A DNA stretch of 64,000 nucleotides from assembly GCA_018771605.1 (NCBI GenBank), contig CP076324.1:1054001-1118000 (forward strand). Direction: 5' to 3'. A program made the translations under genes and the position numbers. Under the pieces are notes generated by a model. That model was given only the letters and a program-made list of their open reading frames with translations, ran no database searches and was not told where the DNA came from. This stretch comes from Aquificota bacterium. GTDB lineage: Bacteria > Aquificota > Aquificia > Aquificales > Aquificaceae. Below, one piece after another: positions 25,992 to 34,607 of this stretch (positions within the stretch are counted from its first letter, which is position 1; each line of letters starts with the position of its first letter).

Positions 25992-26197
25992 TGTTAAAAA
26001 GGATAAAACACTACATATTTCAAGCCATTTCCTTCATCTTTGTGGTATACGGCTTTTACCTGCTTTTTCTCTTCCTTCTGGACACATCCCTTAGAGTAAA
26101 CAAAACCTTAGCCTATCCCTTTTCCATAGGCATCACCCTGCTTTTGGCAAGCTTTACTCTTTATTATTGGGTAAAGAAAGGGAAATTGCCTTTATAA
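25988..26197 (+). CDS. Small two-TM membrane protein
   Basis: 69 aa with two hydrophobic segments (about residues 12-32 and 44-62) and a basic C-terminus. It starts 4 nt inside the HDAC-family gene, so it is probably co-translated. I do not recognise the family. Confidence 0.5.
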   Translation: MMLKRIKHYIFQAISFIFVVYGFYLLFLFLLDTSLRVNKTLAYPFSIGITLLLASFTLYYWVKKGKLPL

Positions 26198-26198
26198 T
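26193..26198 (+). promoter_or_regulatory. -10 hexamer of the tRNA-Val gene
   Basis: TATAAT ends 9 nt before the mature 5' end of tRNA-Val; it overlaps the stop region of the preceding small gene. Confidence 0.4.
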
Positions 26199-26207
26199 AT
26201 TATTTGA

Positions 26208-26282
26208 GGGCGATTAGCTCAGAGGTAGAGCGCCATCCTCACAAGATGGAGGTCGGAGGTTCGAGTCCTCCATCGCCCACCA
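26208..26282 (+). tRNA. tRNA-Val (anticodon CAC)
   Basis: A full cloverleaf. The acceptor stem pairs GGGCGAT with ATCGCCC, and the D stem pairs GCTC with GAGC. The anticodon stem pairs CCATC with GATGG around loop CTCACAA (anticodon CAC, reading GUG). The T arm is GGAGG-TTCGAGT-CCTCC, the discriminator is A, and the 3' CCA is encoded. Confidence 0.95.
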
Positions 26283-26302
26283 TTTGAAATAGATTTAATA
26301 CT

Positions 26303-27748
26303 ATGAGTAGTCTAAAGGAAAGCCTCATTAAAATTGATGAGTTTGTTTACAAGCTACCGGAGAACACAATTCAAGGGCAAAAAGTACCAGTCTACTTTTA
26401 CCTTAGCGATAGACTCTTTGAACTTTTGGAAGAGGATGCTATAAGGCAGGCGGCCAACGCCGCAACCCTTCCAGGTGTGGAAAAAGCCATTTATGTAATG
26501 CCAGATGTGCATGTGGGCTATGGCTTTCCTGTGGGTGGTGTTATGGCAACGGATATAGAAGAGGGTATAATAAGCCCCGGGTCCATAGGCTACGATATAA
26601 ACTGTGGTGTAAGGCTCATAGCCACAAACCTCACAGTGGATGATATAAAGCCTGTAAGAAAGGAGCTTATGCAAGAAGTTTTAAAGAACGTGCCTGCTGG
26701 CGTTGGTTCCACTGGAAAGATAAAGCTTTCAAAGGCCGAGCTTTCTGAGGTGGCCATAAAGGGCGCAAGGTGGGCCATAGAAAGAGGCTATGGCTTTGAG
26801 GAAGACCTTGAACACATAGAGAGCAAGGGAGCATTACCCAATGCGGATCCTTCCAAGGTGTCCGACTTTGCCTTTCAAAGAGGCTCTGACGAGCTTGGAA
26901 CGGTAGGCTCCGGAAACCACTTTGTAGAAGTGCAGTATGTGGATGAGATATACGATGAAGAGATAGCCAAAAAACTTGGCCTTGAGCTTGGACAGGCTAC
27001 CATAATGGTGCATTCTGGGTCAAGGGGCTTTGGCCATCAGGTATGCGTTGATTATCTTAAGGTGGCAAAGGATGCCCTAAAAAAGTACAATATAGACATA
27101 CCAGACATGCAATTGGCATGCATGCCTTTTAAATCCGTAGAAGGCCAGGACTATTTTAAGGCTATGAACGCTGCAGCCAACTACGCCTTTGCCAACAGAC
27201 AGATATTGGGCTATTTGACCGCAGATACGGTAAGGAGGTTTTTCAACCTATCTTGGAAGGAGTTTGGGTATAGACTGGTCTACGACCTGGCCCACAACAT
27301 AGGAAAGGTGGAAGAGCATAAAGTAGATGGCGAGGTTAAAAAGCTTTTGGTTCATAGAAAGGGGGCCACAAGGGCCTTTCCACCCCACAACCTAGATGTT
27401 CCACCAGCTTACAGAGATATAGGCCAGCCCGTTCTCATACCTGGAGATGTGGGTAGGTACTCTTTTATTTTGGTAGGTCAAGAAAAAAGCATGCACATGA
27501 GCTTTGGAAGCGCATGCCATGGTGCTGGCAGGCTTATGTCAAGGACAAAGGCAAAGGAGTTTGTCAGAAAGGAGGGCCTTGAGAAGGTCCTGGGAGACCT
27601 GGTGGTGGTAGCAAGAGGAAAAGGAACGGTGGCAGAAGAGATACCGCAGGCGTATAAGGATGTTTCCGAGGTTGCTTTTGTGGTCCATTCCCTTGGTATA
27701 GCAAAGTTGGTAGCAAGGTTTAAACCCTTAGGTACTTTGAAAGGATAA
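26303..27748 (+). CDS. rtcB: RNA-splicing ligase RtcB
   Basis: 481 aa. Signatures are MPDVHVGYGFPVGGVMATD, SPGSIGYDINCGVRL (the Cys/Asp metal site), GTVGSGNHFVEVQ, HSGSRGFGHQVC, and the guanylylated His region in SFGSACHGAGR. RtcB joins 2',3'-cyclic phosphate or 3'-phosphate ends to 5'-OH RNA using GTP and Mn2+, in tRNA splicing or repair. It starts 20 bp after tRNA-Val and may share its transcript. No RtcA or archease is present nearby. Confidence 0.96.
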   Translation: MSSLKESLIKIDEFVYKLPENTIQGQKVPVYFYLSDRLFELLEEDAIRQAANAATLPGVEKAIYVMPDVHVGYGFPVGGVMATDIEEGIISPGSIGYDINCGVRLIATNLTVDDIKPVRKELMQEVLKNVPAGVGSTGKIKLSKAELSEVAIKGARWAIERGYGFEEDLEHIESKGALPNADPSKVSDFAFQRGSDELGTVGSGNHFVEVQYVDEIYDEEIAKKLGLELGQATIMVHSGSRGFGHQVCVDYLKVAKDALKKYNIDIPDMQLACMPFKSVEGQDYFKAMNAAANYAFANRQILGYLTADTVRRFFNLSWKEFGYRLVYDLAHNIGKVEEHKVDGEVKKLLVHRKGATRAFPPHNLDVPPAYRDIGQPVLIPGDVGRYSFILVGQEKSMHMSFGSACHGAGRLMSRTKAKEFVRKEGLEKVLGDLVVVARGKGTVAEEIPQAYKDVSEVAFVVHSLGIAKLVARFKPLGTLKG

Positions 27749-27778
27749 GTGATATAATAAAAATTTCTGGAGGAAAGA

Positions 27779-29344
27779 ATGGGTGAGTTTGAGAAGCTCT
27801 TTGAGAAGAGTCTAAAGGAAATAAGAAGGGGGGAGGTAATAAAGGGAAGGGTTGTGCAGGTTGATGACAGGAACATTTACGTGGATATTGGCTACAAGGT
27901 GGAAGGTATACTTCCGAAGGAAGAGCTACCAGAGGCAAAGGTAGGAGATGAGATAAAGGCTGTTGTTCTTAGGTTTAGCAGGGGCGGCTCTCCCATACTT
28001 TCCTACAGAAGGTATTTGGAAGAAAGACTTACAGGGTTTTTAAAGTCTTGTTATGAAAAGGGCAAGTTTGTGACGGGTACGGTGGTAGGTAAGGGTGAGG
28101 ATGCCTATGTGGTGGATATAAGCGGTCTAAAAACCCTTTTGCCTTTCAAGGAGGCGAGCAAGAACCTAAGGGAAGGCAAAAAGATAGTGGCAAAGATAAT
28201 AGAGTTAAAAAGGGAAGAGGGTGGTCTTAAAGTGGTCTTATCCCAAAAAGATTACATAAAGGCTCAGGAAGAAAAGAAGAAGGCAAGGCTTCTTGCAAGG
28301 CTAAAGGTGGGAGATATAGTAGAAGGCCGTGTTATAAAGATAGACCCAGACAAGGGTATAACCCTTTTGATAGGGAATGCCTTGAGGGCCTTTTTACCCC
28401 TTGATGAACTTAGCTGGGGAAGGGATAGAAACCCTTACAACTACGCAGAAATTGGTGAAAGATTAAGGGTAAAGGTAAAAAGAATACCAAAGGATGGCCA
28501 ATTTGTCTTTGTGAGTTTAAGAGAAACGAAGGAAAATCCATGGATAAAGGCGGAAGAAAGTATTAAGAAAGGGCAAGTGATTAATGGAAGGGTGGTTGAA
28601 GTCAAGGAAAATGGTCTGATAGTGGAGATTATGGAAGGTGTAGAGGGTTATGTGCCAAAAGAAGAAATATCTTATGATGGTACCACCTATAGAAAGGGTG
28701 ATAAGGTATCTGCTTTGGTGCTTGACTTTGACCCAAAAAGGCACAAGCTCATCCTTAGTATAAAAAGAACTCTTCCGAAGCCGTGGGAGGAATTTCTCAA
28801 AAATTATCCTGTGGGAAGTAAGGTGGTTGGTATTGTGGAAAAGATAGAGGGTGCAAAGGCTTTTGTAAAGCTTGACCAAAACGTTTATGGAATGATCCAC
28901 AGAAGCGATCTTGATTGGGTAAAGCCCGGCAGGGTGGAGGATGTGCTTCAAGTAGGACAGTCCTTGGAGTTTGCAGTGTTGGGTCTTGATGGCAGGTTTG
29001 TAAAGCTTGGGCTAAAGCAGTTAAAAGAGAACCCGTGGGAGAAGGTGCTAAATAACTACAAAGTGGGAGATAAGGTAAAGCTAAGGGTAAAAAGCCTTCA
29101 TCCTTTTGGTGCTTTCCTTCAATTTCCAGAGGGCGTAGATGGTCTTTTGCCCATCTCAGAAATACCAAAAGGCACCAAGCTTGAAGAAGGTCAAGAAGTA
29201 GAAGTTAAGATCATAGAGCTGTCTCCCGAGAAGATAACCCTTAGCATGCGGGAAGAAGAGAAGAAGGAAGAGATTATAACCACCAGTAGCTCGGATAAGG
29301 GCTTTACTCTTGGAGACATACTTAGGAAGAAGATGAAAATATGA
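27779..29344 (+). CDS. rpsA: 30S ribosomal protein S1
   Basis: 521 aa consisting of repeated S1 (OB-fold) domains, with successive starts near residues 20, 100, 185, 265, 345 and 430 (for example GEVIKGRVVQVDDRNIYVDIG and GQVINGRVVEVKENGLIVEI). This gives six domains, as in E. coli S1. It recruits mRNA to the 30S subunit. Unlike many genes here it has a leader: TATAAT about 20 nt upstream and the Shine-Dalgarno CTGGAGG. It overlaps the HU gene by 4 nt. Confidence 0.93.
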   Translation: MGEFEKLFEKSLKEIRRGEVIKGRVVQVDDRNIYVDIGYKVEGILPKEELPEAKVGDEIKAVVLRFSRGGSPILSYRRYLEERLTGFLKSCYEKGKFVTGTVVGKGEDAYVVDISGLKTLLPFKEASKNLREGKKIVAKIIELKREEGGLKVVLSQKDYIKAQEEKKKARLLARLKVGDIVEGRVIKIDPDKGITLLIGNALRAFLPLDELSWGRDRNPYNYAEIGERLRVKVKRIPKDGQFVFVSLRETKENPWIKAEESIKKGQVINGRVVEVKENGLIVEIMEGVEGYVPKEEISYDGTTYRKGDKVSALVLDFDPKRHKLILSIKRTLPKPWEEFLKNYPVGSKVVGIVEKIEGAKAFVKLDQNVYGMIHRSDLDWVKPGRVEDVLQVGQSLEFAVLGLDGRFVKLGLKQLKENPWEKVLNNYKVGDKVKLRVKSLHPFGAFLQFPEGVDGLLPISEIPKGTKLEEGQEVEVKIIELSPEKITLSMREEEKKEEIITTSSSDKGFTLGDILRKKMKI

Positions 29345-29583
29345 AAAGGAAAGCCCTTGTACAAAGATTGAAACAAGACCATTTTACCAAGCTTTCCAAA
29401 AAGAAAATATCCCACATGGTTAATTTTCTTATAAACAATATAAAGGGGGCTATCCAATCTGGAGAAGATGTTAAAATCTCAGGCTTTGGCACATTTAGAA
29501 GGAGGCAGAAGCGTATAGTTTTCAAACCAAGCAAAAAGCTTCTTTGGAAGTTGAAAACTGGCCTAAAGCGTTCTAAAATGTAA
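29341..29583 (+). CDS. HU/IHF-family DNA-binding protein
   Basis: 80 aa. The helical N-terminus (LVQRLKQDHFTKLSKKKISHMVNFLINNIKGAIQSGEDVKISGFGTF) carries the family core, and a basic arm follows. The DNA-contacting arm is short compared with HU (about 90 aa). It starts within the rpsA stop (ATGA). A chromatin-architecture role is inferred from the family. Confidence 0.82.
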   Translation: MKRKALVQRLKQDHFTKLSKKKISHMVNFLINNIKGAIQSGEDVKISGFGTFRRRQKRIVFKPSKKLLWKLKTGLKRSKM

Positions 29584-29588
29584 TTTAA

Positions 29589-29661
29589 CGGGGTGTGGCG
29601 CAGGCGGTAGCGCGCTGGCATGGGGGGCCAGAGGTCACGGGTTCAAGTCCCGTCACCCCGA
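29589..29661 (+). tRNA. tRNA-Pro (anticodon GGG)
   Basis: The acceptor stem pairs CGGGGTG with CACCCCG, the D arm is GCGC-AGGCGGTA-GCGC, and the anticodon stem pairs CTGGC with GCCAG around loop ATGGGGG (anticodon GGG). The T arm is ACGGG-TTCAAGT-CCCGT and the discriminator is A. The 3' CCA is not encoded, unlike tRNA-Val in this window. Confidence 0.94.
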
Positions 29662-29683
29662 TTTTAAAAAAAGGAGGTGGAAC

Positions 29684-30322
29684 ATGGTAGTAATTGCACA
29701 GCCAGTAGAACAAGACTTAGAAGCCTTAGTCTTGAGAGTTTTCTTAAAGTCTATTGACGTGCTTGGTGGACTTTCCAAGCTTGCCGATTACAAAACTCTT
29801 ACTTGGCTACCTTCCCTGGCAAGAGCCGTCTATTGCGTTGTATTGAGGGAAGAGTATTTCAAGACGGAAGAAGAAATAGCTCAAAGAGTTGGTCTTACCA
29901 TTCAAACGGTTAGGAACATACTAAGGGCAGACCCAAACAAGGTTCTGGAAAAGCTAAAGAGCATTGAGGAACTTATAGAAGAGGAAAGAAAGGAATTAAA
30001 AGTGCATACCGCCGGTGGAGTGGCAAAGCTTGCATACAAGCTTGTAAAAGAAGGACAAGAAGAATCTAAGGTTTTTCTTCAATACTGTGAAAAGGTAGCC
30101 TATGCCTTGGATGTGCCTTGGGCTTATATGGTACTAAAGAGGTTAAAAGGTACAGATTTTCCTATAAACTCTGCGGAAGCTATACTGGATAAGCTTGAAA
30201 ACGTCTATATAAAAGGTAGGAGTGCAAAGGAGGTAATCCAAGAGCTTGAATTTCCAATAAAGAACCCTGCAGAGCTGTTGCATAAGATAAAGGAAAATCT
30301 CAAGATGCACGGTCTTGAGTGA
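29684..30322 (+). CDS. Helix-turn-helix regulatory protein, unknown target
   Basis: 212 aa. A HTH lies near residues 62-85 (EEEIAQRVGLTIQTVRNILRADP), followed by an all-helical C-terminal region. It resembles the poorly described 'probable regulatory domain' proteins seen in archaea and Aquificae. A strong Shine-Dalgarno (AAAGGAGGT) precedes ATG 29684, 22 nt after tRNA-Pro, so the pair may share a transcript. It converges with the AI-2E gene with a 23-bp overlap. Confidence 0.65.
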   Translation: MVVIAQPVEQDLEALVLRVFLKSIDVLGGLSKLADYKTLTWLPSLARAVYCVVLREEYFKTEEEIAQRVGLTIQTVRNILRADPNKVLEKLKSIEELIEEERKELKVHTAGGVAKLAYKLVKEGQEESKVFLQYCEKVAYALDVPWAYMVLKRLKGTDFPINSAEAILDKLENVYIKGRSAKEVIQELEFPIKNPAELLHKIKENLKMHGLE

Positions 30323-31385
30323 TACTTTCCTTTAAGATTCTCTTCTCGTATATTAGGGCAAGAGTAAAGAGTGTAGTAAAGATAAGGGGGCCGAGGAAGA
30401 TGCCTACAAAACCAAAGGTAAGTAGGCCCCCTATTATAGAAAAGAAAAGCACTATATAGGGTATGCTTATGCCCATCTTCATTATGATGGGCCTTAAAAG
30501 GTTGTCTATGGTTGAGATTATAAATGTTCCATAGAGGAACATAAAAGCACCATTATATACGCCTTTGGTTGCAAAGGTATAAACAGCCACTGGAAACCAC
30601 ACAAAGCCTGCACCAAAGGGTGGTATAAAGGAACTTATAAAAGTAGCAATGGCAAGCAGTATGGCATAGTCAATGCCAGCTATTTTGTAGCCTACAAAAC
30701 CAAGTATACCCTGGACTATGGCAACGCCTATGGAGCCATAAACGGTGGCAAGAACAGTTTTGTATATGGTAATGGATACTTCCTCTATGTCCTCTCTATG
30801 CATGGGAAGGAATCTCTGCGCAAACTTTATAAACCTTGGACCATCCTTTAGGATAAAGAATAGGGTGATAAGAAAAACAAAGGTCTTGAAAAGAAAGCTT
30901 GCTACAGCTGGAACCAAAGAGGCAGCCAAGTTAAGCCCCTTTTGAGCTAAATCCCTTAGACCTGCAATAAGAAAGTTCTTAAACTCCTCCGATTCTATGT
31001 AGGCTATAAACCTTTTTATCTCTTCCTCCGTAAAAAGCCTTTTTATGTATGGATGGTTTTGTATCTCTTTTATAATGTCCAAGTAGGAGCTGTTTTGTGT
31101 AAGATTTATGGCGAGTTGGAAAAGGTCTATGGATTGTCTTACCGCAAGGGCAAGAATAAGGCTAAAGGGGATAACTACTAAAAGTAGGATTATTAAGGTT
31201 AAAATAAGCGCAGAAGATAGGTTCCCTATCCTACGGGAAAGCTTAAGATGTATTGGATACAGAACTAAGGAAAATATAATGGCCCAAAGGATAGGTTTGA
31301 GGAAAGGGAGAAGCATAAGCAATGCCAAAGCCATAAAAAAGCCTGTTAGCGATAAAAGGAAGTAAAGAAAAATTTTCTCCCTCAC
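30300..31385 (-). CDS. AI-2E family transporter (PerM-like)
   Basis: A 361-aa polytopic inner-membrane protein with about eight hydrophobic segments in the AI-2E/PerM/TqsA pattern. Key segments are GSIGVAIVQGILGFVGYKIAGIDYAILLAIATFISSFIPPFGAGFVW and the C-terminal DNLLRPIIMKMGISIPYIVLFFSIIGGLLTFGFVGIFLGPL. Family members include the autoinducer-2 exporter and Na+/H+ antiporters; the substrate is not predictable. The start is GTG with TATAAT 8 nt upstream. Confidence 0.88.
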   Translation of the reverse strand: MREKIFLYFLLSLTGFFMALALLMLLPFLKPILWAIIFSLVLYPIHLKLSRRIGNLSSALILTLIILLLVVIPFSLILALAVRQSIDLFQLAINLTQNSSYLDIIKEIQNHPYIKRLFTEEEIKRFIAYIESEEFKNFLIAGLRDLAQKGLNLAASLVPAVASFLFKTFVFLITLFFILKDGPRFIKFAQRFLPMHREDIEEVSITIYKTVLATVYGSIGVAIVQGILGFVGYKIAGIDYAILLAIATFISSFIPPFGAGFVWFPVAVYTFATKGVYNGAFMFLYGTFIISTIDNLLRPIIMKMGISIPYIVLFFSIIGGLLTFGFVGIFLGPLIFTTLFTLALIYEKRILKESITQDRAS

Positions 31386-31393
31386 AAGGATAA

Positions 31394-31399
31394 ATTATA
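31394..31399 (-). promoter_or_regulatory. -10 hexamer of the AI-2E transporter gene, leaderless arrangement
   Basis: TATAAT on the minus strand ends 8 nt before GTG 31385; no Shine-Dalgarno sequence. Confidence 0.5.
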
Positions 31400-31403
31400 A
31401 GGT

Positions 31404-31613
31404 ATGGAAAGGTGTCCCAAGTGTGGTGCCTTGCTTGAGGTTATAGAATGCTGTGGTGGTGGCATATACAGATGCGATGCCTGTGGAGAGTTTTATTTTT
31501 ATGGGGAACTCATAGAGTCTCAAAAGGACTCTGAGGAGGCCTCCTTAGAAGTTCAAGAGCCACCTCACCAGCCGGAAGACCTTCCACCACAATCTTGTAA
31601 ACGGCAAGGCTAA
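31404..31613 (+). CDS. Small zinc-ribbon protein
   Basis: 69 aa. The N-terminal half is a zinc ribbon (MERCPKCGALLEVIECCGGGIYRCDACGEFYFYG) with two CxxC pairs plus an extra Cys pair; the rest is a low-complexity acidic and proline-rich tail. The last 104 bp overlap the convergent gpsA gene, so the tail may be partly accidental. The function is unknown. Confidence 0.5.
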   Translation: MERCPKCGALLEVIECCGGGIYRCDACGEFYFYGELIESQKDSEEASLEVQEPPHQPEDLPPQSCKRQG

Positions 31614-32490
31614 TAGGAGCGTGTATATTTAAGGATTCTGACAGTTCATACACGGCTTTAACCGTATGCACACCTTCTACAGTCTGATTTAGCCTTTTTA
31701 GAGCTTCCTCTACAGATAGGCCCTGACCGAGCATATAGCCAAGGCTTCTGTTCCTTGACTGGGGAGAGCTGGCGGTCAAAAAGAGGTCGCCCACGCCAGA
31801 AAGGCCATAAAAGGTTTCCCTCCTTGCTCCAAGGCTTACCCCTATCCTTACCATCTCCGCAAGCCCCCTTGTTATAAGGGAAGCCCTGGCATTCTCCCCA
31901 AAGCCAAGGCCATCCGATATACCGCAAGCTATAGCTATAACATTCTTTAAGGCACCACCGAGTTCCACACCCACAAGGTCTGTGGAAAGATAAACCCTAA
32001 AGCTTTCCGAGCTTATCCAACCTCTTATCCTTTCCATCTCCTCCCCATTATTTCCAGCCAAAACTAAAGCCGTAGGCAGTCCTTTTGAGACCTCACTGGC
32101 AAAGGAAGGTCCAGAAAGACAAAAAACCTCCACTTCTGAGTCTATTTCCAAAAGGACCTCTGAGACCCTTTTCTTTGTGCCTATCTCAAGGCCCTTTGAT
32201 GCAGATATTATCTTTTTACCCTTAAGGCTTTTCCCTTTAAGCACTTCCCTTATGACCTGGACGGGAAGGGCAAGGATTATGTAATCGGAAAAGCTAAAGG
32301 CTTCCTCAAGGTCGTGGGTAGCTTGCACGCCTTTTAGTTCTACTCCTTCTACGTAAGGATGCTTACCTGTGTTTATAAGGTCTATGATGGCAGGGTTTTT
32401 TTCAAAGATAAGGATTTTATGTCCCAACCTTCCGAGATGGGAAGCTAAGGCACAGCCCCAACGACCCCCGCCAAGTATGGAAAAATGCAT
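31510..32490 (-). CDS. gpsA: Glycerol-3-phosphate dehydrogenase [NAD(P)+]
   Basis: 326 aa. The NAD(P) fold begins FSILGGGRWGCALASHL. Signatures are ISASKGLEIGTKKRVSEV, LSGPSFASEVSKGLPTALVLA, the catalytic-lysine region GVELGGALKNVIAIACGISDGLGFGENARASLITRGLAEM, and GLSGVGDLFLTA. It reduces dihydroxyacetone phosphate to sn-glycerol-3-phosphate for phospholipid synthesis, feeding PgsA. The start has TATAAT 6 nt upstream. It is divergent from the triheme cytochrome gene. Confidence 0.96.
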   Translation of the reverse strand: MHFSILGGGRWGCALASHLGRLGHKILIFEKNPAIIDLINTGKHPYVEGVELKGVQATHDLEEAFSFSDYIILALPVQVIREVLKGKSLKGKKIISASKGLEIGTKKRVSEVLLEIDSEVEVFCLSGPSFASEVSKGLPTALVLAGNNGEEMERIRGWISSESFRVYLSTDLVGVELGGALKNVIAIACGISDGLGFGENARASLITRGLAEMVRIGVSLGARRETFYGLSGVGDLFLTASSPQSRNRSLGYMLGQGLSVEEALKRLNQTVEGVHTVKAVYELSESLNIHAPISLAVYKIVVEGLPAGEVALELLRRPPQSPFETL

Positions 32491-32496
32491 GGAAAT

Positions 32497-32502
32497 ATTA
32501 TA
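32497..32502 (-). promoter_or_regulatory. -10 hexamer of gpsA, leaderless arrangement
   Basis: TATAAT on the minus strand ends 6 nt before ATG 32490; no Shine-Dalgarno sequence. Confidence 0.55.
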
Positions 32503-32532
32503 TTTTTCTTTAAAAGCATAAGGAGGTGGAAG

Positions 32533-33351
32533 ATGAGAAAGGCTTTACTTTTAATGAGCTTGCTTTTTGGCTTTTCCTTTTCACAGCAGTTAATTATGAA
32601 AAAACCACCCAAATCCCTTGAAAAATACTACCCTCCACAATCCCAAAAGATGGAGTTTCTCTCCAATATGCATACTATGAGCATTGCCTTTCATGGGATA
32701 AGCCTAAACACAAACGAGGGAAGATGGGACAAGGCTCTTGAGTGGGCAAATCAGTTAAAAAAGGCTTATGAAGAAAGCGCAAAAATGGTTCCCGAGTGGA
32801 AAGACTACTATAAGCCTGCCTTGGCGGAAAACTTGGTAAAGGCGGTCCAATCAAAGAATGCGGATGCGGTCGTAAAAGCTTCAAGGGAGCTTGGCCAAAC
32901 CTGTAATAAATGCCATCAGGAAAACCAAGCGGTGGTAAAGCTATACTATCACTTTCCAAGGTATGACAACATAAAGCTTGAGGACCCGGTAGAATTGCAG
33001 GAACTAAAGGTAAAAGACTATATGAAAAAGCTCTCCGATTCTATGAAGTCCCTTAGGGTATTCCTTATACAAGGCGATGTGGCAAAGGCAAAAGAGCATG
33101 GAGACAACTTTGTGGAAAGGGCAAAGCAGCTCAACACCATGTGTACCAAATGCCACACTTCCAAAGCATCCATAGAAGCCCTTGCAGGCAAAGATTATCT
33201 TACTTCCCTTGATAACTTACAAAAGGCCTTAAGCGCACCACAGGTAAACAAGAATACGGTTTTCAAACATCTATCGGAAATAGGCCAGTATTGTTATAGA
33301 TGTCACAATGTGCACCTCATACCTACCTTGGTGCAGAATGTTCTAAAGTGA
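32533..33351 (+). CDS. Periplasmic triheme c-type cytochrome
   Basis: 272 aa. The signal peptide is MRKALLLMSLLFGFSFSQ. Three CxxCH heme sites are present: CNKCH (about residue 122), CTKCH (about 202) and CYRCH (about 256). The protein reads as two related helical halves, each ending in a heme motif of the cytochrome c' or doubled-domain kind, with the third heme near the C-terminus. ATG 32533 is chosen because a perfect Shine-Dalgarno (AGGAGGT) and the signal peptide begin there. The redox partner is unknown; it is a likely substrate of ResB. Confidence 0.82.
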   Translation: MRKALLLMSLLFGFSFSQQLIMKKPPKSLEKYYPPQSQKMEFLSNMHTMSIAFHGISLNTNEGRWDKALEWANQLKKAYEESAKMVPEWKDYYKPALAENLVKAVQSKNADAVVKASRELGQTCNKCHQENQAVVKLYYHFPRYDNIKLEDPVELQELKVKDYMKKLSDSMKSLRVFLIQGDVAKAKEHGDNFVERAKQLNTMCTKCHTSKASIEALAGKDYLTSLDNLQKALSAPQVNKNTVFKHLSEIGQYCYRCHNVHLIPTLVQNVLK

Positions 33352-34068
33352 GGTATCCAAAAGTAGCATAAGTAGTAATCCTACAAGAAAGGCTACTGTG
33401 GATTGTGTATGCTTGCCTTCTGAATAGGCTTCTGGGAATACCTCTTTGGCTGTTATGTATATCATGGCACCGCCACCAAAGCCAAGACCTATGGGTAAAA
33501 GGCTGTTAAAGTATTCAAAAAAGGTGTATCCAAAAATAGAGAAAAGGGCCTCAAGAAGACCGCTTAGAAAACCTATCCATAAGGGTATAAGCACCTTCCC
33601 GCTTATAACCATAAGTGGAAGGCTTACTATGAGGCCCTCTGGCACGTCTTGAAGTGCTATGGCTATGGCAGTCTCAAGCCCCTTATCCATAGAGTAGGAA
33701 GAGGCTATGCCAACGCTAAGACCTTCAGGTATGTTGTGTATTATCACAGCAAAGACTATGAGATAAAGCTTGCCTATCCTCTTATGGGAAAGGCCTTCCT
33801 TACCCTTTATGGTATGTTCGTGAGGCACAAGGTTTTCTATGAGGGCCATAAGGATAAAGCCCAGCACAATGCCCAAAGCCACAGACCAAAAGCCACCTAT
33901 CTCTATACCCGGCAGTATAAGGCTTGTAAAGCTGGCTACAAGCATAACACCACCGGTAAAAGAGAGGGCTGGCCCCACGCTTATAAAGGACCTTTTAAAA
34001 AGCACAGCAATAAGGCTTCCAAGAAAGGTTCCCAAAAGGAGCAAAGAGGAAAGAAAAATTATGTTCAT
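33343..34068 (-). CDS. ZIP family divalent metal transporter
   Basis: A 241-aa inner-membrane protein with about eight TM segments. The TM4 metal motif is VIIHNIPEGLSVGIASSYS and the TM5 motif is ALQDVPEGLIVSLPL. Between TM3 and TM4 lies a short His-containing loop (LVPHEHTIKGKEGLSHK). ZIP proteins import Zn2+, Fe2+ or Mn2+. It overlaps pyrE by 4 nt as the last gene of leuD-pyrE-zip. Confidence 0.9.
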   Translation of the reverse strand: MNIIFLSSLLLLGTFLGSLIAVLFKRSFISVGPALSFTGGVMLVASFTSLILPGIEIGGFWSVALGIVLGFILMALIENLVPHEHTIKGKEGLSHKRIGKLYLIVFAVIIHNIPEGLSVGIASSYSMDKGLETAIAIALQDVPEGLIVSLPLMVISGKVLIPLWIGFLSGLLEALFSIFGYTFFEYFNSLLPIGLGFGGGAMIYITAKEVFPEAYSEGKHTQSTVAFLVGLLLMLLLDTSL

Positions 34069-34607
34069 AGTAGGTCGGAGACCTTAAAAAGGGAGAAAAC
34101 CTTTAGCCCTTCCCTTTCCAAGTTCTCCCTTCCGCCCTCTTCCCTGTCTACCACCGCATAAACGCATAGAACCTCATAGCCTTCTTTTTGACAGGCTTGA
34201 ACAGCCTTTAGGGCAGAGGCACCAGTGGTTATAACATCTTCAAAGACCACCACTCTATCCCCAGCCTTCAACAATCCTTCTATTTGTCTTCCTGTGCCAT
34301 GGGCCTTTGGCTCCTTTCTTACCACAAAGGGCTTTATGGGACTTCCTTCCAAGTAAGATATCATGGCTACAGAGTAGGCTATAGGGTCTGCGCCAAGGGT
34401 AAGTCCACCCACCCCATCGGGCCTTAGGTCCTTTATGCTTTCATACATCACTCTACCGAGTGTATACAGGCTTTCCGGGTCAAAGGTGATCTGCTTTAGG
34501 TCTATGTAATACCTGCTTAGCCTTCCCGAAGATAGTTTAAATATGGGTTCTTCAGCAACCTTTAAGGACCTTTCCTTTATAAGATTCTTTAGCCTTTCCT
34601 TATCCAT
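34065..34607 (-). CDS. pyrE: Orotate phosphoribosyltransferase
   Basis: 180 aa. The PRPP loop is VVVFEDVITTGASALKAVQACQ, and other family segments are LSSGRLSRYYIDLKQITFDP and GLTLGADPIAYSVA. It converts orotate plus PRPP to OMP in pyrimidine synthesis. It overlaps leuD by 8 nt and the ZIP gene by 4 nt. Confidence 0.93.
   Translation of the reverse strand: MDKERLKNLIKERSLKVAEEPIFKLSSGRLSRYYIDLKQITFDPESLYTLGRVMYESIKDLRPDGVGGLTLGADPIAYSVAMISYLEGSPIKPFVVRKEPKAHGTGRQIEGLLKAGDRVVVFEDVITTGASALKAVQACQKEGYEVLCVYAVVDREEGGRENLEREGLKVFSLFKVSDLL

Noticed and set aside
33649-34161. 170-codon rightward open frame opposite the ZIP transporter gene
   Set aside because: Composition is lysine/histidine/tyrosine-rich nonsense expected from the complement of a membrane-protein gene; the ZIP reading on the other strand has clear family motifs.
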